This document shows positions 42,706 to 51,054 of a stretch of 58,808 bases of DNA, piece after piece (the stretch's first letter is position 1; every line of letters begins with the position of its first letter). Origin of the DNA: an uncultured bacterium (GTDB lineage Bacteria; Bacillota; Clostridia; Oscillospirales; Oscillospiraceae); the NCBI GenBank assembly GCA_949293165.1, contig CASFCW010000004.1, forward strand, positions 1 through 58,808. The letters run 5' to 3'. The position numbers and the translations under genes were made by a program. The notes under the pieces are model-generated. The model did not search any database and was not told the origin of the DNA. It saw only the letters and a program-made list of their open reading frames with translations.

Positions 42706-43956
42706 CTATGCCTGGCCGATGAGCTGCTGCACCGCCAGCAGAACGCCCAGCATGCCTGACTCGAAGGTCAGGCCGCCCTGGAGATACACGGTGTAAGGGG
42801 GCCGCATGGGCGCATCGGCAGACAGCTCAATGGAAGCGCCCTGAATAAAGGCCCCCGCCGCCATAATCACGGGGCAGTCGTACCCCGGCATGTCCCAGGG
42901 CTCCGGGGTCACGTAGGAGTCCACCGGCGCGCCCATCTGGATGCCGCGGCAGAAGCGCTTCAGCGCCTCCGGCTCCTTCATATGGATCATCTGGATGATG
43001 TCATGGCGCACCGCGCTGGAAACGGGCTCCGTCTCATAGCCCAGCAGCTCCATCACACGCGCTGCAAACACAGCCGTTTTTACCGCCTGGGCCACCGTGT
43101 GGGGCGCCAGAAACAGGCCCTGATACAGCAAACGGTTATTGCCCAGGGAGCTGCCGCATTCCCCGCCGATTCCAGGCACCGTCAGACGCATGGCCGCGCC
43201 CTCCACCAGATCCCGCCGCCCGGCGATATAGCCGCCGGTAGGGGCCAGGCCTCCGCCGGGATTTTTAATCAGCGAGCCTACCACCAGGTCAGCCCCCACA
43301 TGGGTAGGCTCCAGGGTCTCCACAAATTCTCCGTAGCAGTTGTCTACCAGGATGGCCACGTTGGGATTGGCCTGCTTGATCACCCGGCACATCTCCCCGA
43401 TCTCCTCAACAGACAGGGACGCCCGGGTGGAGTAGCCTTTGGAACGCTGGATCAGCACCACCTTCACCCTGGGGTCGGCGGCCGCTTTGGCCATCCCCTC
43501 CAGGTCCGGCTTATTGTCAAGCAATTCTACTTGACGGTATTCCACGCCGTAGTCTTTCAGGGAGCCGTGCCCCTTGTCCACCGCGCCGATAACACCCAGC
43601 AGGGTGTCGTATGGGGCTCCCACAGCGGACACCAGCACATCCCCGGCCTTCAGCGCCCCATACAGGGCGCAGGCAATGGCGTGGGTGCCGTTGACAAACT
43701 GGATGCGGACCAGGGCGGCCTCCGTACCAAACAGCTGGGCATAAATCTCCTCCAGCTTGTCCCGGCCCAGGTCGTCGTAGCCATAGCCGGTGGTGCCGGC
43801 AAAATAGGCCTCGGCCACCCGGTGGTCCTGAAAGGCCTCCAGCACCCGGGCGGAATTCTGCTGGGCGATTTCATCAATGCGGGCAAACTGCTCCGCCAGC
43901 TCCTCCCGGGCCTGGCGGCCCAGGGCATAAACCTGTTTGCTGATCTGTAAACTCAT
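42706..43956 (-). CDS. Methionine gamma-lyase / aluminium resistance family PLP protein (YnbB type)
   Basis: A 416-residue fold-type-I PLP enzyme of the family annotated as aluminium resistance protein or methionine gamma-lyase-like. FAGTTGYGYDDLGRDKLEEI, RIQFVNGTHAIACALYGAL and VDNCYGEFVETLEPTHVGAD are family blocks. The Schiff-base lysine is in DLVVGSLIKNPGGG. In Bacillus the ynbB gene sits near glnR; here it follows three peptidase genes. Its true substrate is unclear; release of sulfur amino-acid products from peptides is a guess from context. Confidence 0.88.
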   Translation of the reverse strand: MSLQISKQVYALGRQAREELAEQFARIDEIAQQNSARVLEAFQDHRVAEAYFAGTTGYGYDDLGRDKLEEIYAQLFGTEAALVRIQFVNGTHAIACALYGALKAGDVLVSAVGAPYDTLLGVIGAVDKGHGSLKDYGVEYRQVELLDNKPDLEGMAKAAADPRVKVVLIQRSKGYSTRASLSVEEIGEMCRVIKQANPNVAILVDNCYGEFVETLEPTHVGADLVVGSLIKNPGGGLAPTGGYIAGRRDLVEGAAMRLTVPGIGGECGSSLGNNRLLYQGLFLAPHTVAQAVKTAVFAARVMELLGYETEPVSSAVRHDIIQMIHMKEPEALKRFCRGIQMGAPVDSYVTPEPWDMPGYDCPVIMAAGAFIQGASIELSADAPMRPPYTVYLQGGLTFESGMLGVLLAVQQLIGQA

Positions 43957-43983
43957 TTCACGTTACACTTTCTCTTTTGTATT

Positions 43984-44991
43984 TTATCCCTCAACAGGGG
44001 GCAGTTTCCCGGCAACAAAGGCGGACAGCAGCTGCCGGCAGGCACGAACATCCTTCCAGCTGGCCATCTCCACCGGCGTATGGATATACCGGCATGGGAC
44101 AGACACGCCGCCGGTGAGCACGCCCAGGCGGGTGGTGTGGACGGCGCCGGCGTCGGTGCCGCCGCCCCGCATAATGTCCATCTGGAATGGGATTTCCCGC
44201 TCCTGGGCCAGCTGTTTCAGCCGCTCCACCACCGCCGTGTGGCAGATGACGGAGCGATCCATTACCTTGATGGACGCTCCCCCGCCCAGGCGGGCGGTCC
44301 CGTACCGCTGGGAGCCGGGCGTGTCCCCCACATCGGTGACATCCACCGCCAGGGCGTAATCCGGGTCAATCCCCCAGGCCGCTGTCTTGGCCCCGCGGGT
44401 ACCCACCTCCTCCTGGGCGGTAAACACCAGATAGAGGTCGTTGGGGCAGTCCGTCAGTCCGGCCAGCACCTGCAGCAGGATGGCGCAGGAAATCCGGTTG
44501 TCCAGGTAGGGGGAGACAATCTTATCCCCGTTTTGGCTGCACGGGGTATCATAGACGGCGGTATCCCCCAAGGACACCATGGAGAGGGCCTCCTCCCGGC
44601 TGCCCGCACCCAGATCCAGGTAGCAATTTTGCAGCTTGACCTTTTCCTCGTCGCCCTTCTCTTCCCGGGCAATTACGCCCCGCACCCCGCCGCGGAAACG
44701 CACGGGGGTATAAAGCATCTCCTGGGGCGCGATGCCGCCCAGCGTGCCGAAGCGGACAAAGCCCTCCTTCTCCACGTGGGTGACCACCAGGCCGATGGAG
44801 TCCATATGGGCGCACAGCATCACCCGCGGCCCTTCCCCCCTTTTGTGGACGATCAGGTTCCCCATGGCGTCGACGGTGATTTCATCGGCGTAGGGGCGGG
44901 CCGCCTCCTCTATGACCGCGCGGATGCCCGCCTCATCCCCCGAAGGGCCGTGGGCAGCCACCAGCGTTTCCAGCAGATTGATCTCTTCCAT
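43984..44991 (-). CDS. M42 family metallopeptidase (first paralogue)
   Basis: A 335-residue cytosolic di-zinc aminopeptidase of the TET type. Ligands and catalytic residues are complete: LCAHMD (His), YLDNR (Asp), TAQEEVGTR (general base and ligand Glu), VDVTDVGD (Asp) and YIHTPVE (His). AGAGGAA lies 6 nt before the ATG at 44991. It is the last of three M42 genes read in tandem, 13 nt after the second. Different paralogues usually differ in side-chain preference, which may be why three are kept. Confidence 0.92.
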   Translation of the reverse strand: MEEINLLETLVAAHGPSGDEAGIRAVIEEAARPYADEITVDAMGNLIVHKRGEGPRVMLCAHMDSIGLVVTHVEKEGFVRFGTLGGIAPQEMLYTPVRFRGGVRGVIAREEKGDEEKVKLQNCYLDLGAGSREEALSMVSLGDTAVYDTPCSQNGDKIVSPYLDNRISCAILLQVLAGLTDCPNDLYLVFTAQEEVGTRGAKTAAWGIDPDYALAVDVTDVGDTPGSQRYGTARLGGGASIKVMDRSVICHTAVVERLKQLAQEREIPFQMDIMRGGGTDAGAVHTTRLGVLTGGVSVPCRYIHTPVEMASWKDVRACRQLLSAFVAGKLPPVEG

Positions 44992-45004
44992 AGCAATTCC
45001 TCTC

Positions 45005-46036
45005 TTATTTCCAGGCGGGCGCCTTGGCCACTTCTGCCACAAACAGCCGCGTCAAGGCCAGCAGGTTGCGGAAATCCGCCGTGCTGCCCACACTGACAGG
45101 GGCGTGCAGATAGCGCACCGCTGCCGACAGTGCTGCCACCCGTACACCGGATTTGGTGCGCTGGATGGTGCGGGCGTCATTTCCGCCAGCCAGATATTCC
45201 TTGGTCTGCCAGGGGATGCCGTTCTCCTCCGCCAAGCGGCAGAGGGTGCGGTACAGCTCCCGGTCATAAATGGTGGCCCCATCCATATAGGAGATGACAG
45301 GCCCTTTGCCGGGGGCACACACCTGCCGGAAGGGCTCCACAGAGGGCAGGTCGGCGGCGGTAGTGGTTTCCAGCACCAGAGCAACCTCCGGCGCAACGGA
45401 GAAAGAGGCGGCAAAGGCCCCGCGGGTACCCACCTCCTCCTGGGCTGTGAACACAAAGGTCACATCCATGGGCAGCTCCTCCCGGAGCAGCTGGAGCATG
45501 ACCCAGCAGCCCACCCGGTCGTCGATGGCCTTGGCACGGAACATCCCGTCTCCAAAAAGCTCCGCCCGGGGGGCGAAGGCGCCATAGGTGCCCGGCTCCA
45601 CCAGAGCCAGGGCAGACTGGCGATCCCATGCGCCGATGTCCAGATAGAGGGATTCGGTTTTGGGGATTCGCTTCCGCTCCTCGGCGGACAGCATGTGTAC
45701 CGCCTTCATCCCCACCACAGCGGGGACACGATCCCGGCCCAGGAATACCTCCTTGCCCAGGGTCACCCGGCGGTCCACCCCGCCCACGAAGTCGAACTTC
45801 AAAAAGCCGTCGTCGCACACCCGGGTCACAATCAGCCCCACCTCATCCATGTGGGCGCACAGCATCAGCCGGTTGGGGGCGGACACCGCCCCCCGCTTGT
45901 GCACAATCAGGTTGCCCAGGGCGTCGGTACGGATGGAGTCGGCCCAGGGCCGGGCCTGTTCCGCCAGGTAGTCCCGCACCAGATCCTCGTCGCCGGACAC
46001 CCCATTTAGGGCGCATAGGGTTTTCAGTTCTTCCAC
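45005..46036 (-). CDS. M42 family metallopeptidase (second paralogue)
   Basis: A 343-residue M42 aminopeptidase. Metal-site blocks are LCAHMDEVG, AIDDR, TAQEEVGTRG and YLHAPVS. The position that is Asp in the neighbour (VDVT) is Glu here (LETTTAADLP), a variation seen within the family. Its start overlaps the upstream paralogue by 13 bp, which means coupled translation. It is diverged along its whole length from its neighbours, so the triplication is old. Confidence 0.92.
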   Translation of the reverse strand: MEELKTLCALNGVSGDEDLVRDYLAEQARPWADSIRTDALGNLIVHKRGAVSAPNRLMLCAHMDEVGLIVTRVCDDGFLKFDFVGGVDRRVTLGKEVFLGRDRVPAVVGMKAVHMLSAEERKRIPKTESLYLDIGAWDRQSALALVEPGTYGAFAPRAELFGDGMFRAKAIDDRVGCWVMLQLLREELPMDVTFVFTAQEEVGTRGAFAASFSVAPEVALVLETTTAADLPSVEPFRQVCAPGKGPVISYMDGATIYDRELYRTLCRLAEENGIPWQTKEYLAGGNDARTIQRTKSGVRVAALSAAVRYLHAPVSVGSTADFRNLLALTRLFVAEVAKAPAWK

Positions 46037-47067
46037 CGGGAGGCCTCCTTTCCAAAGCCGGAGACAAAGGCGGCCAACAGGCAGGCGGTCTGCTCCAGAT
46101 CCCGGCGGCTGACCGTCTCAACCGGCGTATGCATATACCGCAGGGGCAGGGACAGCACTGCCGTAGCCACCCCCTCCCGCAGAATTTGCAGGGGCCAGCC
46201 GTTGGTGCCGGAGGAGCCGGACATGACCTCGCGCTGGACGGGGATCTCCCCTTCCCGGGCCGTCCGCTCCATATAACGGGTCATCCAGGGGGTGCAGTTT
46301 GGCCCGATTCCGATGACAGGCCCCTTCCCCAGCGGGAAGGTCTGATCCTTGGATGCGTCCGGGGAGTCGCCGTGGGTGACATCCACCGCCACGCAGGCGT
46401 CCGGTGCAATGCCGTAGGCGGCGGTAATGGCCCCCGTGCTGTGGGTCTCCTCCTGGGTGCTGCCCAGCACATACAAATCCACATCCAGGGGGACATGCTT
46501 CAATCGCTCCAGCACGTCCAACAAAACGGCAAAGCAGGCCCTGTCATCCAGGGCCTTGCCGCAGAATAATTGATCCCCCAGAGGGAAGCAGCCGGCGCGG
46601 TACACCGCCGGCGTACCAACGGGAATCCGGGACAGGGCCTCCTCCTGGGACAGGCCCACATCCAGGTACAGCTCCTCCATGGGGATGGCCTTGTCATGAT
46701 CCTCCCGCTCCTGGATATGGGGGGGCAGGCAGGTCACCACACCGATGATGGGAGGCTGGGTGAGCAGCGTCAGCTCCCGGTCAGGCAGCATCCGCACATC
46801 CACGCCCCCCACCTGATTCAGGCGGAGAAAGCCATCCTCATGCCCGGTGACCAGGAACCCAATCTCATCCAGGTGGGCGTCCAGCAAAAGGGATGGCGCC
46901 CCCTGCTTCCCGCAGCGGCGCACCCCCACCACGCTGCCCATCCGGTCCACCCGGGCCTCGTCCACCAGGGGACGCAGCAGCTCCAGCGCCGCCTGGGCAG
47001 CCTGGCCCTCGTAGCCGCTGGGGCCGGACAGGCCGCACAGACGGCCCAACGTATTCTGGTAATCCAA
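46024..47067 (-). CDS. M42 family metallopeptidase (third paralogue)
   Basis: A 347-residue M42 aminopeptidase, the first of the three to be transcribed. Blocks: LDAHLDEIGF, ALDDRACF, GSTQEETHSTGA, VDVTHGDSP and RYMHTPVET. The catalytic segment QEETHSTG differs from QEEVGTRG of the other two. Translation starts at TTG 47067 after an AGGAGGCG site, 19 nt downstream of murD. Confidence 0.92.
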   Translation of the reverse strand: MDYQNTLGRLCGLSGPSGYEGQAAQAALELLRPLVDEARVDRMGSVVGVRRCGKQGAPSLLLDAHLDEIGFLVTGHEDGFLRLNQVGGVDVRMLPDRELTLLTQPPIIGVVTCLPPHIQEREDHDKAIPMEELYLDVGLSQEEALSRIPVGTPAVYRAGCFPLGDQLFCGKALDDRACFAVLLDVLERLKHVPLDVDLYVLGSTQEETHSTGAITAAYGIAPDACVAVDVTHGDSPDASKDQTFPLGKGPVIGIGPNCTPWMTRYMERTAREGEIPVQREVMSGSSGTNGWPLQILREGVATAVLSLPLRYMHTPVETVSRRDLEQTACLLAAFVSGFGKEASRWKN

Positions 47068-47086
47068 AATCCGGCGCCTCCTATGC

Positions 47087-48469
47087 TTACAGCTGCTGAA
47101 TCAGCTGTTTGAATACCTTGCCGCGCTCCATAAAGTTTTTGAACTGGTCAAAAGCGGCGCAGGCCGGGGACAGCACGACCACATCCCCCTGGCTGGCCAA
47201 ATCCCTGGCGGCCAGCACCGCGTGGGCCAGATCCTCCGTATCCTGTACCACCAGGCCGGACTGGGCGTAGCCGGGGGCCTGTTCCACCGCTTTGCGAATG
47301 GCGGGTGCGGTATTCCCGGTGAGCACCAGGGCCTTCACCTTGGCCACAATCTCCACGCCCAGCTGGTCGAAGGGAACCCCCTTGTCGTAGCCGCCGGCAA
47401 TGAGAATGATTTTCTGGGGGAAGGAGTCCAGGCAGGCCGTGGTGCGGGTGGGGCTGGTGCCGATGGAGTCGTTATAATAGCGTACCCCATTGACCTCCCG
47501 GACAAACTCAATCCGGTGCTCCACACCCTTGAACCGCTGGGCCACAGCCCGGACGCATTTGTCGGGCACCAGGCCGTCCACAGCGGCAATGGCCGCCATA
47601 TAGTTTTCGATATTGTGCTCGCCGGGGAGCTGAATCAGCTCCAGCGGCAGCACTTCCCGGCTGCCCTGCTGGTTGGTCAGCCAGATGGCGCCGTCCCGCA
47701 GGTAGACGCCCTCCTCCAACCGCTCCTTCCGGCTGAACCAGGTCACGGGGCAAACCGCCTCCTGGGCCAGCTGGCGGGTGATGGCGTTGTCATAATTGAG
47801 TACCAGGCGGTCCTCCGCTCCCTGGTGGAGGAAGATATTTTTCTTGGCCCGGATATACTCCTCCATGGTGTGGTGGTAATCCAGGTGGTTGGGGCTGAGA
47901 TTGGTAATCACCGCCACATGGGGGCTCTGCTCCATAGTCATCAGCTGGAAGGAGGACAGCTCCAGCACGGAGTAATCCTCCGAATCCATATCCGCCACGT
48001 CAGGCAGCAGGGGCTTGCCGATGTTGCCGCCCACATAGACGTTCTTCCCAGCCTCCTTCAAAAACTCGGAAATGATGGTGGTGGTGGTGGTCTTGCCGTC
48101 GCTGCCGGTGACGGCGATCAGGTGGCTTGGGCAGGTATGGAAGAACACCTCCATCTCAGAGCTGAGGGCGGAGCCATGGTCCACCGCCTCCGCCAGCTCC
48201 GGGGTGTTGGGGCTGAGACCGGGGGTGCGGAAAATTACGTCCTCATGGAGGTCCTGGAGATACCCCGCCCCCAGAATGGTGTGGGCGCCCAGGCTCTCCA
48301 GCTCCTGGACCTGCTCAGCCACCTTCTCCGGGCTGGCCTTGTCCCGCACCGTTACATCCACCCCGGCCCGGAGCAGCATTTTAATCAGCGGAACATTGCT
48401 GACGCCCATACCGATTACCGTTACAGAGCGTCCTTTCAACTCGTTCAAATATTCGTTAATGGTGGACAT
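47087..48469 (-). CDS. murD: UDP-N-acetylmuramoylalanine-D-glutamate ligase
   Basis: Adds D-glutamate to UDP-MurNAc-L-Ala in peptidoglycan synthesis. The 460-residue Mur ligase begins near VIGMGVSNVPLIKML, with the ATP loop TGSDGKTTTTTI, ITNLSPNHLDYHHTMEEY, EHNIENYMAA and YNDSIGTSPTRT. GGAAGGAG lies 10 nt before the ATG at 48469; an ATG at 48478 is too close to it. It heads the long minus-strand run, and a strong promoter precedes it. It is separated from the other mur genes (ddl, murF) found on the plus strand 32 kb away. Confidence 0.96.
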   Translation of the reverse strand: MSTINEYLNELKGRSVTVIGMGVSNVPLIKMLLRAGVDVTVRDKASPEKVAEQVQELESLGAHTILGAGYLQDLHEDVIFRTPGLSPNTPELAEAVDHGSALSSEMEVFFHTCPSHLIAVTGSDGKTTTTTIISEFLKEAGKNVYVGGNIGKPLLPDVADMDSEDYSVLELSSFQLMTMEQSPHVAVITNLSPNHLDYHHTMEEYIRAKKNIFLHQGAEDRLVLNYDNAITRQLAQEAVCPVTWFSRKERLEEGVYLRDGAIWLTNQQGSREVLPLELIQLPGEHNIENYMAAIAAVDGLVPDKCVRAVAQRFKGVEHRIEFVREVNGVRYYNDSIGTSPTRTTACLDSFPQKIILIAGGYDKGVPFDQLGVEIVAKVKALVLTGNTAPAIRKAVEQAPGYAQSGLVVQDTEDLAHAVLAARDLASQGDVVVLSPACAAFDQFKNFMERGKVFKQLIQQL

Positions 48470-48597
48470 AGAATCCATACTCCTTCCATCCAATCAAGTT
48501 CTGTCTGCCCAGCCGCGGCCCGAAGCTCAGCGTGGTATAATCGCCATCTTTTTCGGTTGCCCCGCCAGGGGCGAGAAAAAGGGCCTTAGAGCAAAGC

Positions 48598-48646
48598 ATA
48601 ATAACGGCTTTGCGGTTATTATACCATAGTGCGCCCACCTTTTCAA
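48598..48646 (-). promoter_or_regulatory. murD promoter overlapped by a palindrome
   Basis: On the minus strand TTGAAA (48641-48646), 17 nt, TATAAT (48618-48623) with a TGG extension. ATAATAAC (48598-48605) and GTTATTAT (48615-48622) form a perfect 8-bp inverted repeat covering the -10 and the start site. The leader to murD is about 140 nt. Confidence 0.75.
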
Positions 48647-48682
48647 TTGCAACTCATCTTTCCCGCAAACTTCCCCTGCGGC

Positions 48683-48713
48683 AAAAAACCGCCCCGGAAT
48701 CCCTCCGGGGCGG
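48683..48713 (-). terminator. Terminator of the binding-protein gene
   Basis: CCGCCCCGG (48689-48697) pairs with CCGGGGCGG (48705-48713). On the minus strand the stem is followed by six T (A at 48683-48688). It lies 27 nt past the stop of the 48741-49829 gene. Confidence 0.88.
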
Positions 48714-48740
48714 CGGAAAAGCTGCGGTTTACGGTCCGGC

Positions 48741-49829
48741 TCAGGGCAGCAGATCTACCCGGAGCAGCGAATCCAGCTGCTCATCGGTGAGGTCGCACTG
48801 CTTGAATTGAGAATAATAGTTGGCGGTCTCCTCCCTGATATCATAGCTCACCTGATCGGGATACAGAATGGAAGCGGCCCACAGCGCCTGGAGCGGGGTA
48901 TCGCCGCACAGACGGCCCCACCAGAAGCAGCCCTTGGGGATGCAGTAGATTTTTTCATTTTCCACCGCGCTGATCCCGCTCCACTCAGGGCTGTTGTAGA
49001 AGGCATCCCGAACCTCGGCGGCAGCGTCGCCGTCAATCATGATTACATCAGGATTGGTGGCCAGAATCTCCTCCGCGGAGACATCCTTCAGGCCCATGCC
49101 GCTGCCCAGCTGAGCGGTAGCCAGCTTGCCCCCTGCCATGGTGACCCACTCGTCGATGATGCTGTCGCCGCCACAGGTGGAATAAAGGCTGTCGGCGCTG
49201 GAACCCATGACATAGTAGACCACGGGCTTGTCCTCCTCCGCCACGTCCTTCAAATCGTTGGACAGCGTCTCTGTCACCCAATCAGTATAGTCTACCACCG
49301 CCTGGGCGCGCTCCATGTACTCCTCCCCCAGGATTTCACCCATAATCAGGGTGGACTGCTGGAACTTCTCATAGGTGTTGTACATCAGATTGACGGCATT
49401 CAGCCCGGCATTTTGCATCTCCTGGAACTTGTCGTCGTTGCTGACAATGACCAGGTCGGGGTTGAGCTTGAGCATCTCCTCTGCCGTGGCCTTGGAGTAA
49501 TCCTCCAGGCCGGCCATTTCCGGATCAACCAGCAGGCTCACTTCAGACACCGCCGCGGAATGGGCGGAGACCAGCTTGTCCGCTGCGCCCAGATTAAACA
49601 GGGCGTCGGTGGCGGCAGACCAGGTGTCCACAATGGAGTTGATCTCCACCGGCAGCGTCACCTCGTTGCCCGCCATATCCACAATGGTGTGGGTGCCGGC
49701 CTGTTCCTGGCTCCCCTGGGCGCTCTGGCTGGCGCTCCCATCCCCCTGGCTCTGGGAGGCGGCCGGCTCCCCCCCGCACCCTGCCAGAAGGGCAAGGCAA
49801 AGTCCGGCAAGCAGCAGTTCTTGTTTCAT
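48741..49829 (-). CDS. Substrate-binding lipoprotein of the corrinoid/iron-siderophore ABC class
   Basis: A 362-residue lipoprotein. The signal ends in LLAGC with lipidated C18, then a Ser/Gln-rich tether. The domain has the BtuF/FhuD-type signatures TIVDMAGNEVTLPVE, LKLNPDLVIVSND and LATNPDVIMIDGD; it is a helical-backbone binding protein. GGAAGGAG precedes the ATG. Permease and ATPase genes are absent on both sides, so it is an orphan that must dock to a transporter encoded elsewhere. Corrinoid, heme or siderophore are the candidate ligands. The DUF1847 gene lies 22 nt upstream and is co-transcribed. Confidence 0.88.
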   Translation of the reverse strand: MKQELLLAGLCLALLAGCGGEPAASQSQGDGSASQSAQGSQEQAGTHTIVDMAGNEVTLPVEINSIVDTWSAATDALFNLGAADKLVSAHSAAVSEVSLLVDPEMAGLEDYSKATAEEMLKLNPDLVIVSNDDKFQEMQNAGLNAVNLMYNTYEKFQQSTLIMGEILGEEYMERAQAVVDYTDWVTETLSNDLKDVAEEDKPVVYYVMGSSADSLYSTCGGDSIIDEWVTMAGGKLATAQLGSGMGLKDVSAEEILATNPDVIMIDGDAAAEVRDAFYNSPEWSGISAVENEKIYCIPKGCFWWGRLCGDTPLQALWAASILYPDQVSYDIREETANYYSQFKQCDLTDEQLDSLLRVDLLP

Positions 49830-49851
49830 GATTTGTTTCTCCTTCCTTCTC

Positions 49852-50490
49852 TTACGGTTCTATTTCACAAAGCGTCTGGCTCCATTCCATAGCAGCTTGG
49901 TCAGAGGGGTCCGACTGGTGCGGGAACAGCCGGTCCTTCAGCACCACCACGGTGACAGGCGCCTGGGAGTAGCGAAAAAACAGGCTGTCGTGTCCCACGC
50001 ACAGCCCCACCACAACATTGAAATCCGTCCCCTGCTCATTGAGGAACCGGGCCTGGCCAATGGGATTGCAGATGGCGCGCCTGGGCCGACCGGTCTCCCC
50101 CTGGGCGGGCGGGACAGGCAGGCCGTCAATCAGCTCCTCCGGGGAAAATCCCCCCAGCTTACAGCCTACTGACACGACCTCAAACCCGTGCTTTTCAAAA
50201 ACCTGCGCCACGGCAATCCCCTTTTTCAGCGCCCCGCTGCAATAGGCCACGCCTATTTTCCGGTACCCTCTCAGCCGGCAGAAATTCACCGCCTCAATGA
50301 TCCGGGGCATCCTGCCAAAGGATTGCTTCATACTCTCGATGGAGTCGGCGTAAAAGGCCTGGTTCTCCTCCAGATGGTAACAGCCGCAGTCTGCCTCCAC
50401 CCGTCCGGCGTCCCCCATGGGGCAATTTTCGGGCAGCCCGTCCCGCCGGCGCGTCTGGCAGACCTGGCTGGTACAATATGCACAATTCAA
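49852..50490 (-). CDS. DUF1847 cysteine-rich protein
   Basis: A 212-residue cytosolic protein. The N-terminus has metal-binding-like cysteines C3, C6, C11, C23, C35 and C37. Later blocks are RIIEAVNFCRLRGYRKIGVA, YCSGALKKG, CNPIGQARFLN and VGLCVGHDSLFF. This fits DUF1847, a family found in anaerobes and thought to bind metal; its role is unknown. The TTG start at 50490 has AGGTG upstream and a perfect -35 promoter. Pairing with a metal/corrinoid binding lipoprotein hints at metal or cofactor handling (inference). Confidence 0.8.
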   Translation of the reverse strand: MNCAYCTSQVCQTRRRDGLPENCPMGDAGRVEADCGCYHLEENQAFYADSIESMKQSFGRMPRIIEAVNFCRLRGYRKIGVAYCSGALKKGIAVAQVFEKHGFEVVSVGCKLGGFSPEELIDGLPVPPAQGETGRPRRAICNPIGQARFLNEQGTDFNVVVGLCVGHDSLFFRYSQAPVTVVVLKDRLFPHQSDPSDQAAMEWSQTLCEIEP

Positions 50491-50535
50491 CCCGTTTCAC
50501 CTGCGCTTTCTTACACAAATCGACAAGATGGGTCC

Positions 50536-50564
50536 ATTTTACGACGAGAGTGACCGTTTGTCAA
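50536..50564 (-). promoter_or_regulatory. Promoter of the DUF1847 / binding-protein unit
   Basis: On the minus strand TTGACA (50559-50564), 17 nt, TAAAAT (50536-50541). It is divergent from the rnpB promoter, with only 13 bp between the two -35 boxes. Confidence 0.75.
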
Positions 50565-50577
50565 GGCGATTCCCCAT

Positions 50578-50606
50578 TTGACAATCCCCGTATTATACGC
50601 TATTAT
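50578..50606 (+). promoter_or_regulatory. rnpB promoter
   Basis: Consensus TTGACA (50578-50583), 17 nt, TATTAT (50601-50606). The predicted start at about 50612 coincides with the 5-prime strand of RNase P helix P1. Confidence 0.85.
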
Positions 50607-50611
50607 GGATA

Positions 50612-50975
50612 GCGCAAGTAAGCTGGACAGCCGCGCAGGCGGGGCGAAAGGCCCGCATGTGAGGAAAGTCCGGGCTCCGCAGGGCAAGGATAACAGGTAA
50701 CACCTGCCGGGGGCGACCCTAGGAAAAGTGCAACAGAGATATACCGCCCGGCGCCGGCTTGCCGGCTTCGGGTAAGGGTGGAAAGGTGAGGTAAGAGCTC
50801 ACCCGACGGCGTGGAAGCGCCCGTCGCTGTAAACTCTATCCGGAGCAACGCCGTGGAGGGACATGCAGGTTGGCCCGACCGTCCCAGGGAGGCGGCTGGA
50901 GCGCGCTGGCGACGGCGCGTCGAGATAGATGGCTGTCTTAAAAGACAGAACCCGGCTTACAGGCTCACTTGCGCC
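50612..50975 (+). ncRNA. rnpB: RNase P RNA (bacterial type A-like)
   Basis: The catalytic RNA that trims the 5-prime ends of tRNA precursors. The universally conserved blocks are present: GAGGAAAGTCCGGGCTCC near 50661 and ACAGAACCCGGCTTAC near 50945, which form the P4 region. The two ends pair as helix P1, GCGCAAGT (50612-50619) with ACTTGCGC (50967-50974). Length is about 364 nt. The exact ends are inferred from the P1 pairing and promoter spacing. A hairpin with an eight-base stem and A/T tails follows. Confidence 0.95.
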
Positions 50976-50995
50976 AACGTTCGGCCTCGGCCGAT

Positions 50996-51027
50996 AAAAA
51001 AGGAGCGGCATATGCCGCTCCTTTTTT
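50996..51027. terminator. Bidirectional terminator between rnpB and xerD
   Basis: AAAAAAGGAGCGGCA (50996-51010) pairs with TGCCGCTCCTTTTTT (51013-51027). Six A and six T flank the GC stem, so it can stop rnpB (plus) and xerD (minus). Confidence 0.9.
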
Positions 51028-51054
51028 CTGTCTTTATACCGGAACACAGATCTT

